Shown one piece after another: positions 1 to 6,241 of a stretch of 32,098 bases of DNA (the first letter of the stretch is position 1; the number at the start of each line of letters is the position of its first letter). This stretch comes from a virus. The notes under the pieces are model-generated. The model had not been told where the DNA came from. It worked only from the letters and a program-made list of their open reading frames with translations, and did not search any database. The position numbers were made by a program, and so were the translations under genes. The stretch covers positions 1 to 32,098 of the IMG/VR virus record IMGVR_UViG_3300034418_005730, one strand, 5' to 3'.

Positions 1-54
1 TGGAATGGCAACAGCGACACAGCGTTGCTTCAAACCTAAAACCATTACGGAGTA
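1..54 (+). promoter_or_regulatory. Leader hairpin and ribosome binding site, copy 1
   Basis: This leader precedes the first gene. AATG at 4-7 is followed by a stem of GCAAC (8-12) pairing with GTTGC (24-28), an 11-nt loop, then TTCAAACCTA (29-38) and a GGAG ribosome binding site at 49-52. The same arrangement recurs at 3370-3419 with different stem bases that still pair. Any promoter for this copy would lie left of the window. It is likely a structured 5' end of an mRNA. Confidence 0.55.
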
Positions 55-60
55 ATGAAC

Positions 61-555
61 ATGAGCATTTCGAACCTTCAAAAATCAGAGATTTTCGCTA
101 ACGTTGATGGGAATCGCACAGCATCCACACGACAGCTTTATGCTGTAGCAAAGCACTTTGGCAAGATCGGTGGCAAAACATCGACTGAGTCTTATAGACT
201 CTCCAAAGTCTTCAGCGCCATTCTGTTGAAGTTTCAAACAGAACACGCCGAAACCCCGATAACCCATGCAGATGTGGGCCGCTTCTTCGAAGCTGAGACA
301 GTGCCAAAGAAGTTCCTCAACATGATGACCTCGAAGCCTGTAAAGGCTAAGAAGAACAAGGCTGTTATCAAGGATACTCCGAAGCCAAAGACAACCGCTA
401 AAAAGATTCAAGCAAACACGTCAGAACTCAAAGAGTTCCAAGCACGATTTGATGCCATCACAAAGCGACAGGATGCAACCGACAAGAAACTTGCTACCTT
501 CGAAGCGAAGCTTGACATCATCATGGCTTACCTCGAAACTGACCCAGATGCTTAA
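61..555 (+). CDS. Hypothetical basic protein with C-terminal coiled coil
   Basis: A 164-residue protein of unknown function. The N-terminal two thirds are mixed helical. A lysine- and proline-rich linker around residues 92-115 leads to a charged helix likely to form a coiled coil (about 118-150). The ATG at 61 is preferred over the one at 55 because GGAG at 49-52 lies 8 nt from it but only 2 nt from the earlier one. It stands alone, with a leader hairpin in front and a hairpin terminator over its stop codon, so it appears to be a single-gene transcript. Its base composition looks richer in G+C than the small genes that follow. I do not recognise a family. Confidence 0.75.
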   Translation: MSISNLQKSEIFANVDGNRTASTRQLYAVAKHFGKIGGKTSTESYRLSKVFSAILLKFQTEHAETPITHADVGRFFEAETVPKKFLNMMTSKPVKAKKNKAVIKDTPKPKTTAKKIQANTSELKEFQARFDAITKRQDATDKKLATFEAKLDIIMAYLETDPDA

Positions 556-565
556 TCTGGGTTTT
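542..565 (+). terminator. Rho-independent terminator spanning a stop codon
   Basis: ACCCAGAT (542-549) pairs perfectly with ATCTGGGT (555-562) around a 5-nt loop (GCTTA), and a run of T follows to 565. The TAA stop of the first gene (553-555) overlaps the loop and stem. It would separate that gene from the small-gene cassette starting at 603. Confidence 0.8.
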
Positions 566-602
566 ATAAACTTTTAATTCATCACATACGGAAATAAATA
601 TT

Positions 603-845
603 ATGAGCATATCAAAATCACATGGCGAAGCCATTTCAATCGCAATCACATCGTTAGTGTGTAGTTATATTGACCAAGTAAATGGCGAAGATATTATTAA
701 AGTTTTAGAAGATCGAGACGAAGCGACAAAGCGCTTAATAGAATTAGGTGTTCCACGAAACAAGGGATACTCTGAATGCTCTAAAAGAGGCAAAGATCTT
801 TCGTTTAAAGTTTGGAAAAAAGTAATTAAAACGAACGAGGAATAA
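603..845 (+). CDS. Hypothetical small protein
   Basis: An 80-residue charged, probably helical protein with no family I recognise. It starts at an ATG preceded by a weak GGAAATAAATATT stretch that resembles the repeated junction found three times just downstream. Its last two codons (Glu-Glu) contain the GAGG ribosome binding site of the next gene, and the stop lies 4 nt before that gene's ATG. It is the first gene after the terminator at 542-565, so it may begin a new transcript, though I saw no convincing promoter in 566-602. Confidence 0.6.
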   Translation: MSISKSHGEAISIAITSLVCSYIDQVNGEDIIKVLEDRDEATKRLIELGVPRNKGYSECSKRGKDLSFKVWKKVIKTNEE

Positions 846-849
846 TATT

Positions 850-975
850 ATGGATTATTTTGTATTAGGTTTAATTGCTTTGACATTTATGGTGGCCTAC
901 TTTGTAGGTCATCGAGCTGGTCACGAGCAAGGCTTTAAAGACGCAATAATGTTTATGGCTGAATTTGAGGAATAA
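850..975 (+). CDS. Small single-pass membrane protein
   Basis: A 41-residue protein. Residues 4-20 (FVLGLIALTFMVAYFVG) form one hydrophobic segment, followed by a short polar tail with two His and ending in Glu-Glu. GAGG lies within the preceding gene's last codons, 4 nt from that gene's stop. The tail motif after the helix (GHRAGHEQGFKDA) resembles small phage membrane proteins of unknown role. It was found by reading between larger frames. The support is the repeated junction at both ends. Confidence 0.6.
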   Translation: MDYFVLGLIALTFMVAYFVGHRAGHEQGFKDAIMFMAEFEE

Positions 976-979
976 TATT

Positions 980-1198
980 ATGTATGTTATGTCTGAATGC
1001 AATATGTGTAAATCTTTACAGGCTGTCGATGTTCCCCAAAAAGACTGGGAATATTACAAGACCGACCGAAATGCTTTGGTGCAGAATGTGTTTCCCGATT
1101 TAGATGCAGACGAGCGCGAAATACTTATTGGAGCTGATAGTGGTGTTTATCACTGTCCGCCTTGCTGGGAAAAAATGATACCTTGGGATGAGGAATAA
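980..1198 (+). CDS. Small Cys-rich, zinc-ribbon-like protein
   Basis: A 72-residue protein with two cysteine pairs, CNMC (7-10) near the N-terminus and CPPC near residues 59-62, suggesting a bound zinc ion. The ATG at 980 is chosen because it sits at the repeated 16-nt junction with GAGG at 967-970. An in-frame TTG at 965 lies inside the upstream coding region and has no ribosome binding site. It ends in Glu-Glu, which carries the next gene's ribosome binding site. The function is unknown. Confidence 0.65.
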   Translation: MYVMSECNMCKSLQAVDVPQKDWEYYKTDRNALVQNVFPDLDADEREILIGADSGVYHCPPCWEKMIPWDEE

Positions 1199-1202
1199 TA
1201 TT

Positions 1203-1319
1203 ATGAATACCAACATGATGACCATTGATGATTTGCTAAGTTTTATATCTGCTTGCTCCGACGACCATCATGCGTGGGCAATGTTAAAATATAATTTTAA
1301 AGTTATGGGAGGTCAATAA
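1203..1319 (+). CDS. Hypothetical small protein
   Basis: A 38-residue acidic protein starting at the third copy of the repeated junction. It has no recognisable motif apart from a His pair. Its final codons (Met-Gly-Gly-Gln) contain GGGAGG, a strong ribosome binding site for the next ATG at 1323. Translation is probably coupled through this cassette. Confidence 0.5.
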   Translation: MNTNMMTIDDLLSFISACSDDHHAWAMLKYNFKVMGGQ

Positions 1320-1322
1320 GTT

Positions 1323-1418
1323 ATGTACTATGATCCAACGCTTTTGCTTGCAGGTTTTTTCATGACGGCAATTACGGCATATGCCATAGGTATTATAGTA
1401 GGAGGCTACATTAAATGA
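1323..1418 (+). CDS. Very small membrane protein
   Basis: A 31-residue protein that is almost entirely one hydrophobic helix (residues 7-28). GGGAGGT lies about 10 nt before its ATG, inside the previous gene. Its stop overlaps the next start. It could sit in the inner membrane. The function is unknown. Confidence 0.5.
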   Translation: MYYDPTLLLAGFFMTAITAYAIGIIVGGYIK

Positions 1419-1543
1419 ATTTTGATCCATCGTGGGGAATAATTATTTTAATATCTACAATTATTATTGTCTGTTGGCTAACAATAGATAAAGAAGATTT
1501 TCAAAAAAGATGTGATAAAGCAAATGGCGAGGACTCAGAATGA
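1415..1543 (+). CDS. Small single-pass membrane protein
   Basis: A 42-residue protein with a hydrophobic helix at about residues 8-23 and a polar, charged C-terminal tail. It overlaps the previous and next genes by 4 nt (ATGA) at both ends. GTAGGAGG about 9 nt upstream is a good ribosome binding site. The function is unknown. Confidence 0.5.
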   Translation: MNFDPSWGIIILISTIIIVCWLTIDKEDFQKRCDKANGEDSE

Positions 1544-1812
1544 AAGAATATATTCTTCAGAAACAAAACAAGCTTGGAGATTGGGAAGATATTTTTACAA
1601 CTATATATTATGAAGAGGCCAAGGTCGAGGCAGGGCGTAAAGCGTTAAGAGAAAATGCGCGTTATCGCGTTAAAGAAATTAGAGAAATTATACTGTATGA
1701 ATACTCAGCAATAGAGTTAAAAACTTATACACCCGAAACACGCGAAGCTTTATCAAATATATTTAGGAGAAACCCTGATGAAAAGTTTGAGTGGGAAGAT
1801 GGCTGTTGGTAG
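1540..1812 (+). CDS. Hypothetical protein
   Basis: A 90-residue protein. The first half (MKEYILQKQNKLGDWEDI) looks like a beta-rich module common in small phage proteins, and the second half is helical and ends in an acidic, Trp-containing tail. It is coupled by an ATGA overlap to the membrane protein before it. Its 3' end overlaps the next gene by 35 nt. No family was recognised. Confidence 0.6.
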   Translation: MKEYILQKQNKLGDWEDIFTTIYYEEAKVEAGRKALRENARYRVKEIREIILYEYSAIELKTYTPETREALSNIFRRNPDEKFEWEDGCW

Positions 1813-2017
1813 CCTACAAAGAGTCAAGAAACTGAACTATGAGCGCAAGGTGCGTTACTGTCTTGACGACGACGATTTCTGTGGTATCTTAGTAGAGGCG
1901 TGGGGCAAGAGGCTCAACAATGTTTGGACGATGGTTGATGTCTATGAGTTCCACGAGGCAGTCACAAGTTCAAGTTTAAGTGTAAGTAAATTTTTACAGG
2001 AGTTAAAAGATGTATAA
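1778..2017 (+). CDS. Hypothetical protein
   Basis: A 79-residue protein with a short acidic stretch (Asp 30-33). AGGAG about 8 nt before the ATG at 1778 supports that start, giving a 35-nt overlap with the upstream gene. An alternative ATG at 1799 would shorten the overlap to 14 nt but has a poorer ribosome binding site. It overlaps the following gene by 8 nt. The function is unknown. Confidence 0.6.
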   Translation: MKSLSGKMAVGSLQRVKKLNYERKVRYCLDDDDFCGILVEAWGKRLNNVWTMVDVYEFHEAVTSSSLSVSKFLQELKDV

Positions 2018-2612
2018 CATTCACGGCACAGCAATCCAAAGTTTTTCACAGCAGTCAGCAGACAACCTTGCAGATGTAATACTTATGGTGGCTTTGAGCA
2101 TTCAACAGAATTGGTCAACCGTAGGTTATCAGATGAAAGATGTAAAGGCCGTAGGAGGCGACTCACGCTTCTTGTGGGGCAATAAAAAGAAGACATACAA
2201 TTATCTTCAGGCTCGTAAAGATTTTATGTACGGACAATTTATGGCTGTCGTAAACTCCAAGAAATCTGAAGCTGATAAAGCTGCAACGCTCATGCGAATA
2301 TTTCTTAGGGTGCCGGGGCTTGGACTTGCGAAGGCCGGATTCGTTTGTCAGCTGACGGTAGGGCTGGTTGGTTGTATTGATACTCATAATATTAGAATGT
2401 ATGGGATTGATGAAAAGCACTTGAAACTTTCAAACACTTTGAAGTCTGAAGATCTTCGACGCTCCAAGATCCAACAGTATATTACTATTTGTCATAGTAT
2501 TGGAACCGAACAACTTTGGAACAATTGGTGTAATTTTCTAGGAGATAGAGACAAATCGTGGAACAATGGCTTTGAAGTTTCTGAAGCTCATTATAATTAT
2601 TTAGTACAGTGA
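2010..2612 (+). CDS. Helix-hairpin-helix protein resembling base-excision DNA glycosylases
   Basis: A 200-residue protein. Residues 101-112 (VPGLGLAKAGFV) look like the hairpin of HhH-GPD glycosylases, and 14 residues later comes IDTHNIR with Asp 124 in the place of the family's catalytic Asp. In endonuclease III the hairpin carries the catalytic Lys. Aligned that way, this protein has Ala, with a Lys (108) one position on, so it may be monofunctional or non-enzymatic. The N-terminal 60 residues match nothing I know. It would act on damaged or modified bases. The similarity is a motif match read by eye. Confidence 0.5.
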   Translation: MYNIHGTAIQSFSQQSADNLADVILMVALSIQQNWSTVGYQMKDVKAVGGDSRFLWGNKKKTYNYLQARKDFMYGQFMAVVNSKKSEADKAATLMRIFLRVPGLGLAKAGFVCQLTVGLVGCIDTHNIRMYGIDEKHLKLSNTLKSEDLRRSKIQQYITICHSIGTEQLWNNWCNFLGDRDKSWNNGFEVSEAHYNYLVQ

Positions 2613-2620
2613 GGTGTGAC

Positions 2621-2779
2621 ATGACAACATTATCCGATTTAGTTTATGATATTGAGTTAGAGATTGCTTGTTTGTTAGATGATCTTGAAGTAGATTCTTT
2701 AGAAGAAGATGTAATGCGTTTACAAAAAATGATGGTAACACTTTCAAATGATTTATACCATAGAGGATTAGTAGAATGA
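2621..2779 (+). CDS. Small acidic helical protein
   Basis: A 52-residue, strongly acidic protein, probably one or two helices. GAGGTG precedes the ATG by about 6 nt. It ends in an ATGA overlap with the next gene. No family was recognised. Its size and acidity suit a phage protein that binds a host enzyme, but nothing in the sequence shows a partner. Confidence 0.55.
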   Translation: MTTLSDLVYDIELEIACLLDDLEVDSLEEDVMRLQKMMVTLSNDLYHRGLVE

Positions 2780-2958
2780 AAACATATCAAATATTTATGA
2801 CAAAGATTTATGAAGTTCGAGTGAAAGCTGAAAGTCGAGACCATGCCGAAGAATTGTTTGATGAGTTTGCAGATTGGGATGAGTTTCTTAAAGTTCATAA
2901 TTTAGATATAGAAGTATGTGATGGATATGTTTTAGAGGATGAACCTGATGCAGAGTAG
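2776..2958 (+). CDS. Small protein, possibly DpnD/PcfM-like
   Basis: A 60-residue acidic protein beginning MKTYQIFMTKIYEVRVKAES, a beta-hairpin followed by a helix. This resembles the layout of small DpnD/PcfM-type phage and plasmid proteins of unknown function. The resemblance is weak. It is coupled upstream by ATGA and overlaps the next gene by 11 nt. Confidence 0.5.
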   Translation: MKTYQIFMTKIYEVRVKAESRDHAEELFDEFADWDEFLKVHNLDIEVCDGYVLEDEPDAE

Positions 2959-3151
2959 AAACCTTAAAATTGCTTTAGATATAACTGTAAATTATACTTA
3001 TGACCCTTATGATAAGTTCATAGAGCTTGATGCTGTAAGACTGGATAAGTATCCAGAACTAGGAAATATTTTACCAGTTATTACCGACGAAGATCATGAT
3101 AAGATCATAAACGCTGTTGATAGATTAGGCAAGGAATGGGGCGAACCATGA
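2948..3151 (+). CDS. Hypothetical protein
   Basis: A 67-residue protein with no recognised family. The ATG at 2948 is chosen because AGAGG at 2934-2938 lies 9 nt from it, whereas the in-frame ATG at 2939 touches that site. Its end overlaps the next ATG (ATGA). Confidence 0.55.
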   Translation: MQSRNLKIALDITVNYTYDPYDKFIELDAVRLDKYPELGNILPVITDEDHDKIINAVDRLGKEWGEP

Positions 3152-3342
3152 GAAAAGATCTTAGATTAAGTTTGTTAAAACAAGCGTGGGAGTTTAGCTT
3201 TTCTCACGACAAACAGATAGCTATCGGTGTTGAAAAGATGTATTATAAAAAATATTTTAAAGATGAAATAGACAAGTATCTTGATTATTTGGATGCCTTC
3301 GAGATGCTGTATAGAAAAAAGCATGGGCGTGATTGGGGTTGA
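3148..3342 (+). CDS. Hypothetical small helical protein
   Basis: A 64-residue basic, aromatic-rich helical protein. The start at 3148 gives the ATGA overlap seen throughout this cassette. The in-frame ATG at 3136 directly abuts AAGGA and is less likely. Its stop codon overlaps the TTGACA of the candidate promoter at 3339. It appears to be the last gene of the small-gene cassette. Confidence 0.55.
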   Translation: MRKDLRLSLLKQAWEFSFSHDKQIAIGVEKMYYKKYFKDEIDKYLDYLDAFEMLYRKKHGRDWG

Positions 3343-3367
3343 CAGCCGCCGTCAGTTCTGTTACCTT
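3339..3367 (+). promoter_or_regulatory. Candidate sigma-70 promoter with extended -10
   Basis: A consensus TTGACA (3339-3344) is followed by a 17-nt spacer and TACCTT (3362-3367), with TG one base upstream as in extended -10 promoters. The -10 itself matches only three of six consensus bases. Transcription would start near 3373, placing the leader hairpin (3374-3391) at the very 5' end of the mRNA for the genes from 3426 onward. Confidence 0.5.
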
Positions 3368-3369
3368 GT

Positions 3370-3419
3370 AATGGCCTCGAAGCGATGAGGCTTTCAAACC
3401 TACCAAAACTCACAGGAGA
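3370..3419 (+). promoter_or_regulatory. Leader hairpin and ribosome binding site, copy 2
   Basis: AATG is followed by GCCTC (3374-3378) pairing with GAGGC (3387-3391) around an 8-nt loop, then TTTCAAACCTA (3392-3402) and an AGGAG site. It matches the leader at 4-52 in order and flanking sequence. Two of the five stem pairs differ and both are compensated, which supports a real RNA structure. Confidence 0.6.
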
Positions 3420-3425
3420 GTTGAT

Positions 3426-3632
3426 ATGAACACAGGAAAGTTGTTTAACAAAAGCTACATGATCCGTAAGCGTAAAGTAAAGAACCGCTATGGCATCTCA
3501 AAAGGCGAATGTTTTTACAGCCTTCAAATTGGCAAGTACGGTTTTTACCTCCAGCATTCTAGGTCACGTCCGGTTGGCTTCCGAAAGTTGGTAGATATCC
3601 CACGCCAGTTAATCGTTGAACGTGCAGCTTAA
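3426..3632 (+). CDS. Hypothetical basic protein
   Basis: A 68-residue, very basic, aromatic protein rich in short beta-like stretches (YSLQIGKYGFYLQ). It starts with ACAGGAG about 9 nt upstream. It is the first gene after the candidate promoter and leader hairpin, and its composition is richer in G+C than the cassette before it. The charge suggests nucleic acid binding, but no family was recognised. AAAGGAG directly after its stop serves the next gene. Confidence 0.65.
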   Translation: MNTGKLFNKSYMIRKRKVKNRYGISKGECFYSLQIGKYGFYLQHSRSRPVGFRKLVDIPRQLIVERAA

Positions 3633-3645
3633 AGGAGAATTGCAC

Positions 3646-4590
3646 ATGAATACTGTTGTCAATATGTTTAACTCTAACGCCTCCGATACTTTCGGGGGCT
3701 TTGGCTCCGCAGACTTTGATATCAAAACAACGCCCGTATTGTTTGATGTTGAGGAAGAAGAAGGTATTTTTCAATTACGTGAAGCAGATAAATATGTAAC
3801 CTATCGCACAGATACCGGCGCTTGTTTAGGTATTCATTCGGCCCGTCACAAGGCGGTAGCCCCAAAAGATGTTATCAAAACTGCGCGAGAAATTATATTG
3901 CGTAGTGGCCTGAATACCGATGGCATCAGCGAACAGATCGCAGTCAGTCACGACGGTGCAAGATCTTTTGTAAAGTATAAGTTGCCTGCTCATACTTACG
4001 AAACTCCAGATGGTGATACAGCTTCACTGGGTTTACTGGCTACAACATCTATTGACAGTAGCTTTCCGTTTGTTATCAGTGCGGCGGCAATCCAACAGGC
4101 CTGTACAAATCTTCAAGTATTTATTTCTGGGGAGGTTGCAGTCTTCAAAGGCAACCACACTCTTAACTTAGATCTTGATAAAGCTTCGAGGACTATTGTA
4201 AAGTCTTTGGATTTCTTTGAATCTGAACGTGAAGTTTGGAAGCGTATGTATACAACTTCAATAGAACCTATTAATGCTTGTCTAATGTTTGCAGAAATTG
4301 TTGGAGTTAATGATCAAGTACATGATCTTATTTTTGATGAAGGGATAAGCCCTAATGAAATTGGACGATCGCTCAAAAGAACTAATACAGGTTACAATTA
4401 TTTGTGGAATGCTTATTGTAATACTTATGTACCTCGATTGGGCAACACAGAGTGGGCTGCATACAATGCCGTAACAGATTATACAACTCACGCTGATAAT
4501 GTTCGTAACAAAAATACCCTTGCTTCGGTTCAGTTCAAGCGACAGCAAGATTCTATTTCAATACTTCGTAACTATTTAAAGGCGGCATAA
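3646..4590 (+). CDS. DUF932-like phage/plasmid protein
   Basis: A 314-residue protein resembling the DUF932 family found in many phages and plasmids, whose function is unknown. Features that fit are a segment like YRTDTGACLGIHSARHKAV near residue 65, a SHDGARSFVKYKLP-like stretch near 110, a central beta-rich block with conserved Asn/Gln (AAIQQACTNL) and a helical C-terminal half. The start at 3646 is chosen because AAAGGAG at 3631-3637 is 8 nt away. An upstream in-frame ATG at 3616 lies inside the previous gene. It lies on the putative transcript from 3373. Confidence 0.65.
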   Translation: MNTVVNMFNSNASDTFGGFGSADFDIKTTPVLFDVEEEEGIFQLREADKYVTYRTDTGACLGIHSARHKAVAPKDVIKTAREIILRSGLNTDGISEQIAVSHDGARSFVKYKLPAHTYETPDGDTASLGLLATTSIDSSFPFVISAAAIQQACTNLQVFISGEVAVFKGNHTLNLDLDKASRTIVKSLDFFESEREVWKRMYTTSIEPINACLMFAEIVGVNDQVHDLIFDEGISPNEIGRSLKRTNTGYNYLWNAYCNTYVPRLGNTEWAAYNAVTDYTTHADNVRNKNTLASVQFKRQQDSISILRNYLKAA

Positions 4591-4591
4591 C

Positions 4592-4924
4592 ATGGCTAAT
4601 GTACATATTCAAGAAGACTTCTATGTTCCAGCAGTAGATATTGTAGTAGATACGCCAAGAGATATCTTGGATATTATGGACAACAACAGTATTACTCCTG
4701 TTGAAATCCTAGAAGATCTTGAGTGGGAGCTTCCTGATTTTCAGGCGGCGGCACGACAGTTAGATATTGAGTATCAGCCTGTGTGTACAACAGGGGCAAG
4801 TCTTTTATCTTTATTTAGAAAGATGGAAATTGCAGAACAACGAGAATTTTTATCCATGATTACAGACAGTATTATTAATTACTATAAATCTGATTTAACT
4901 ATTGCTTGGCCTAGCGACCTATGA
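4592..4924 (+). CDS. Hypothetical acidic protein
   Basis: A 110-residue acidic protein with predicted helices (ITPVEILEDLEW) and no recognised family. It starts 1 nt after the previous stop and ends in an ATGA overlap with the membrane protein gene at 4921, so it is part of the run leading to the alternative oxidase gene. Confidence 0.65.
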   Translation: MANVHIQEDFYVPAVDIVVDTPRDILDIMDNNSITPVEILEDLEWELPDFQAAARQLDIEYQPVCTTGASLLSLFRKMEIAEQREFLSMITDSIINYYKSDLTIAWPSDL

Positions 4925-5223
4925 AAGGCAATGAAGGAAAAGGAGACCCAGCAGTTCGCGCTCTGGGTCGCAACAAACCCGACAGAAACTGGTATCCTGA
5001 AAACTTTGATTGGTACTTAAAGTGGTTAGCATCTATTATAGTTCTTTGTAGCTTGGCCTTGAGGTCTGCTGGACCAGAGTATCGTATATATGATCTTATG
5101 TTTGGTGTGGTGGGAATAGCCTTATGGACTTGGGTGTCTGTCATTTGGAGAGACAGGGCTTTGATAATGCTAAACGCTATATCATTTTTTATGTTAAGTG
5201 TAGCCTTGCTAAAGGAGATATAA
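4921..5223 (+). CDS. Three-helix membrane protein next to alternative oxidase
   Basis: A 100-residue inner-membrane protein. A soluble Trp/Asp-rich N-terminus (about 1-30, with WYPENFDWYLKW) is followed by three hydrophobic segments at roughly 32-49, 57-75 and 80-97. It overlaps the gene before it by ATGA, and its TAA directly abuts the ATG of the alternative oxidase gene. The tight pairing suggests it acts with that oxidase or in the same membrane, but no domain proves this. I do not recognise its family with confidence. Confidence 0.65.
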   Translation: MKGNEGKGDPAVRALGRNKPDRNWYPENFDWYLKWLASIIVLCSLALRSAGPEYRIYDLMFGVVGIALWTWVSVIWRDRALIMLNAISFFMLSVALLKEI

Positions 5224-5787
5224 ATGAAAGACTTATTTGCTCGTAGCATGACGAGCTTTTTTAAATGGACAGCAGATACTTTTTTTGCTAAGCGATATGG
5301 GCATCGTGCCGTAGTTCTTGAAACAGTAGCGGCTGTCCCAGCTATGGTGGCTGGAATGATGCTACACCTTAAAAGTTTACGGCGGCTTCGGCGTGGCTAT
5401 GATCCTTACATAGACCAGATGCTTGAAGAAGCTAAGAATGAGCGTATGCACCTTATGTTTTTCTTGGAGATTGCACAGCCCAATGCGTTTGAAAGATTTT
5501 TAATTACTGCGGCACAGTTTGTTTTCTGGCATTTTTACTTAGTTCTTTACATCTGTTCTTCCAAAACAGCGCATCGTATGGTAGCCTACTTCGAACAAGA
5601 AGCAGTTGAAAGCTATACTGAATACTTAAATCTTGTGCAAAGCGGTCAAGTAGAAGATGTTATTTGTCCAACTATTGCCCGTAATTATTATGCACTTGGG
5701 CCAAATGCAACACTGTCAACAATGATTCGTTATGTCAGGGCGGATGAACAGCGTCATGCCGATGCTAATATGAGGATGTCTTTATGA
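5224..5787 (+). CDS. aox: Alternative oxidase (ubiquinol:oxygen oxidoreductase, AOX)
   Basis: A 187-residue di-iron protein of the AOX family, which oxidises ubiquinol and reduces O2 to water at the inner membrane without pumping protons. The diagnostic motifs are present in order: LET with Glu 33, NERMHL with Glu 73 and His 76, the E-x-E-A-V-x-S-Y-T block at 124-132 (with Tyr 131), and RADEQRHADAN with Glu 175 and His 178. The NERMHL form and the first-helix sequence match mitochondrial and bacterial AOX, not the plastid PTOX form (NEMHHL) known from cyanophages. It is short, ending five residues after the last motif, and lacks a targeting extension. AAAGGAGAT precedes the start. AOX in a phage is uncommon. 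Confidence 0.9.
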   Translation: MKDLFARSMTSFFKWTADTFFAKRYGHRAVVLETVAAVPAMVAGMMLHLKSLRRLRRGYDPYIDQMLEEAKNERMHLMFFLEIAQPNAFERFLITAAQFVFWHFYLVLYICSSKTAHRMVAYFEQEAVESYTEYLNLVQSGQVEDVICPTIARNYYALGPNATLSTMIRYVRADEQRHADANMRMSL

Positions 5788-6062
5788 AACAACCAGAAAA
5801 TAACCATACAAAAATGTTTGGTAATGATGGGCCTACTTCTAATGACGCAGAGATAATTGTTTATTATGAATATAACGGACCAGCAGAGCCGGTGTTACGC
5901 ATACCATTTTGGTACTACAAAGAAGAGATGGGAATGTTCGAACACTTTGAAGCTTCAGTACATAGAGCAGCAAAGGCACTTAAAGAGTCGTACACTTATT
6001 GGCCCGAAGGTTACATCCACATCCAAACAATTATCAATGATGATCATGTAAATATTATATAG
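5784..6062 (+). CDS. Hypothetical protein following AOX
   Basis: A 92-residue protein overlapping the end of the alternative oxidase gene by ATGA. It contains a beta-rich segment (EIIVYYEYNGPAEPVLRIPF) and a helix with a His. There are no cysteines or membrane segments. The function is unknown. The coupling suggests co-expression with AOX. Confidence 0.6.
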   Translation: MKQPENNHTKMFGNDGPTSNDAEIIVYYEYNGPAEPVLRIPFWYYKEEMGMFEHFEASVHRAAKALKESYTYWPEGYIHIQTIINDDHVNII

Positions 6063-6070
6063 GAAAAGAT

Positions 6071-6241
6071 ATGTTAGAAACAAAAGAAGTTGAAGATATT
6101 ATTTCAGACTTAGTGTTTGTAAATATTTATTGTAATGATAATCCAGATTATGATTCAATACTTAAAAGTCTTAATGCTTTGGAGTTGAGTTATAATCAAA
6201 CCTATGATATACTGCAGAAAATTCGAAACGGAGAATACTGA
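6071..6241 (+). CDS. Hypothetical small acidic protein
   Basis: A 56-residue acidic helical protein preceded by AGGAAAAG. Its stop shares one base with the next start (TGATG). No family was recognised. Confidence 0.55.
   Translation: MLETKEVEDIISDLVFVNIYCNDNPDYDSILKSLNALELSYNQTYDILQKIRNGEY

Larger units (their letters stand above)
837..1205 (+). repeat. Three copies of a 16-nt gene junction
   Basis: The sequence GAGGAATAATATTATG occurs exactly at 837-852, 967-982 and 1190-1205. Each copy holds two Glu codons that double as a ribosome binding site, a TAA stop, a TATT spacer and the next ATG. A looser relative precedes the gene at 603. The flanks are unrelated. Confidence 0.85.

Noticed and set aside
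512-540. TTGACA at 512-517 as a promoter for the gene at 603
   Set aside because: No -10-like hexamer lies 16-18 nt downstream, and the terminator at 542-565 would stop the transcript.
965-979. TTG start at 965 for the Cys-rich protein
   Set aside because: It lies inside the end of the upstream small gene, has no ribosome binding site, and the ATG at 980 sits at the repeated junction.
5224-5787. Reading the oxidase as cyanophage-type PTOX
   Set aside because: The second motif reads NERMHL and the first helix reads LETVAAVPAM, both AOX-like. PTOX has NEMHHL and a different first helix.
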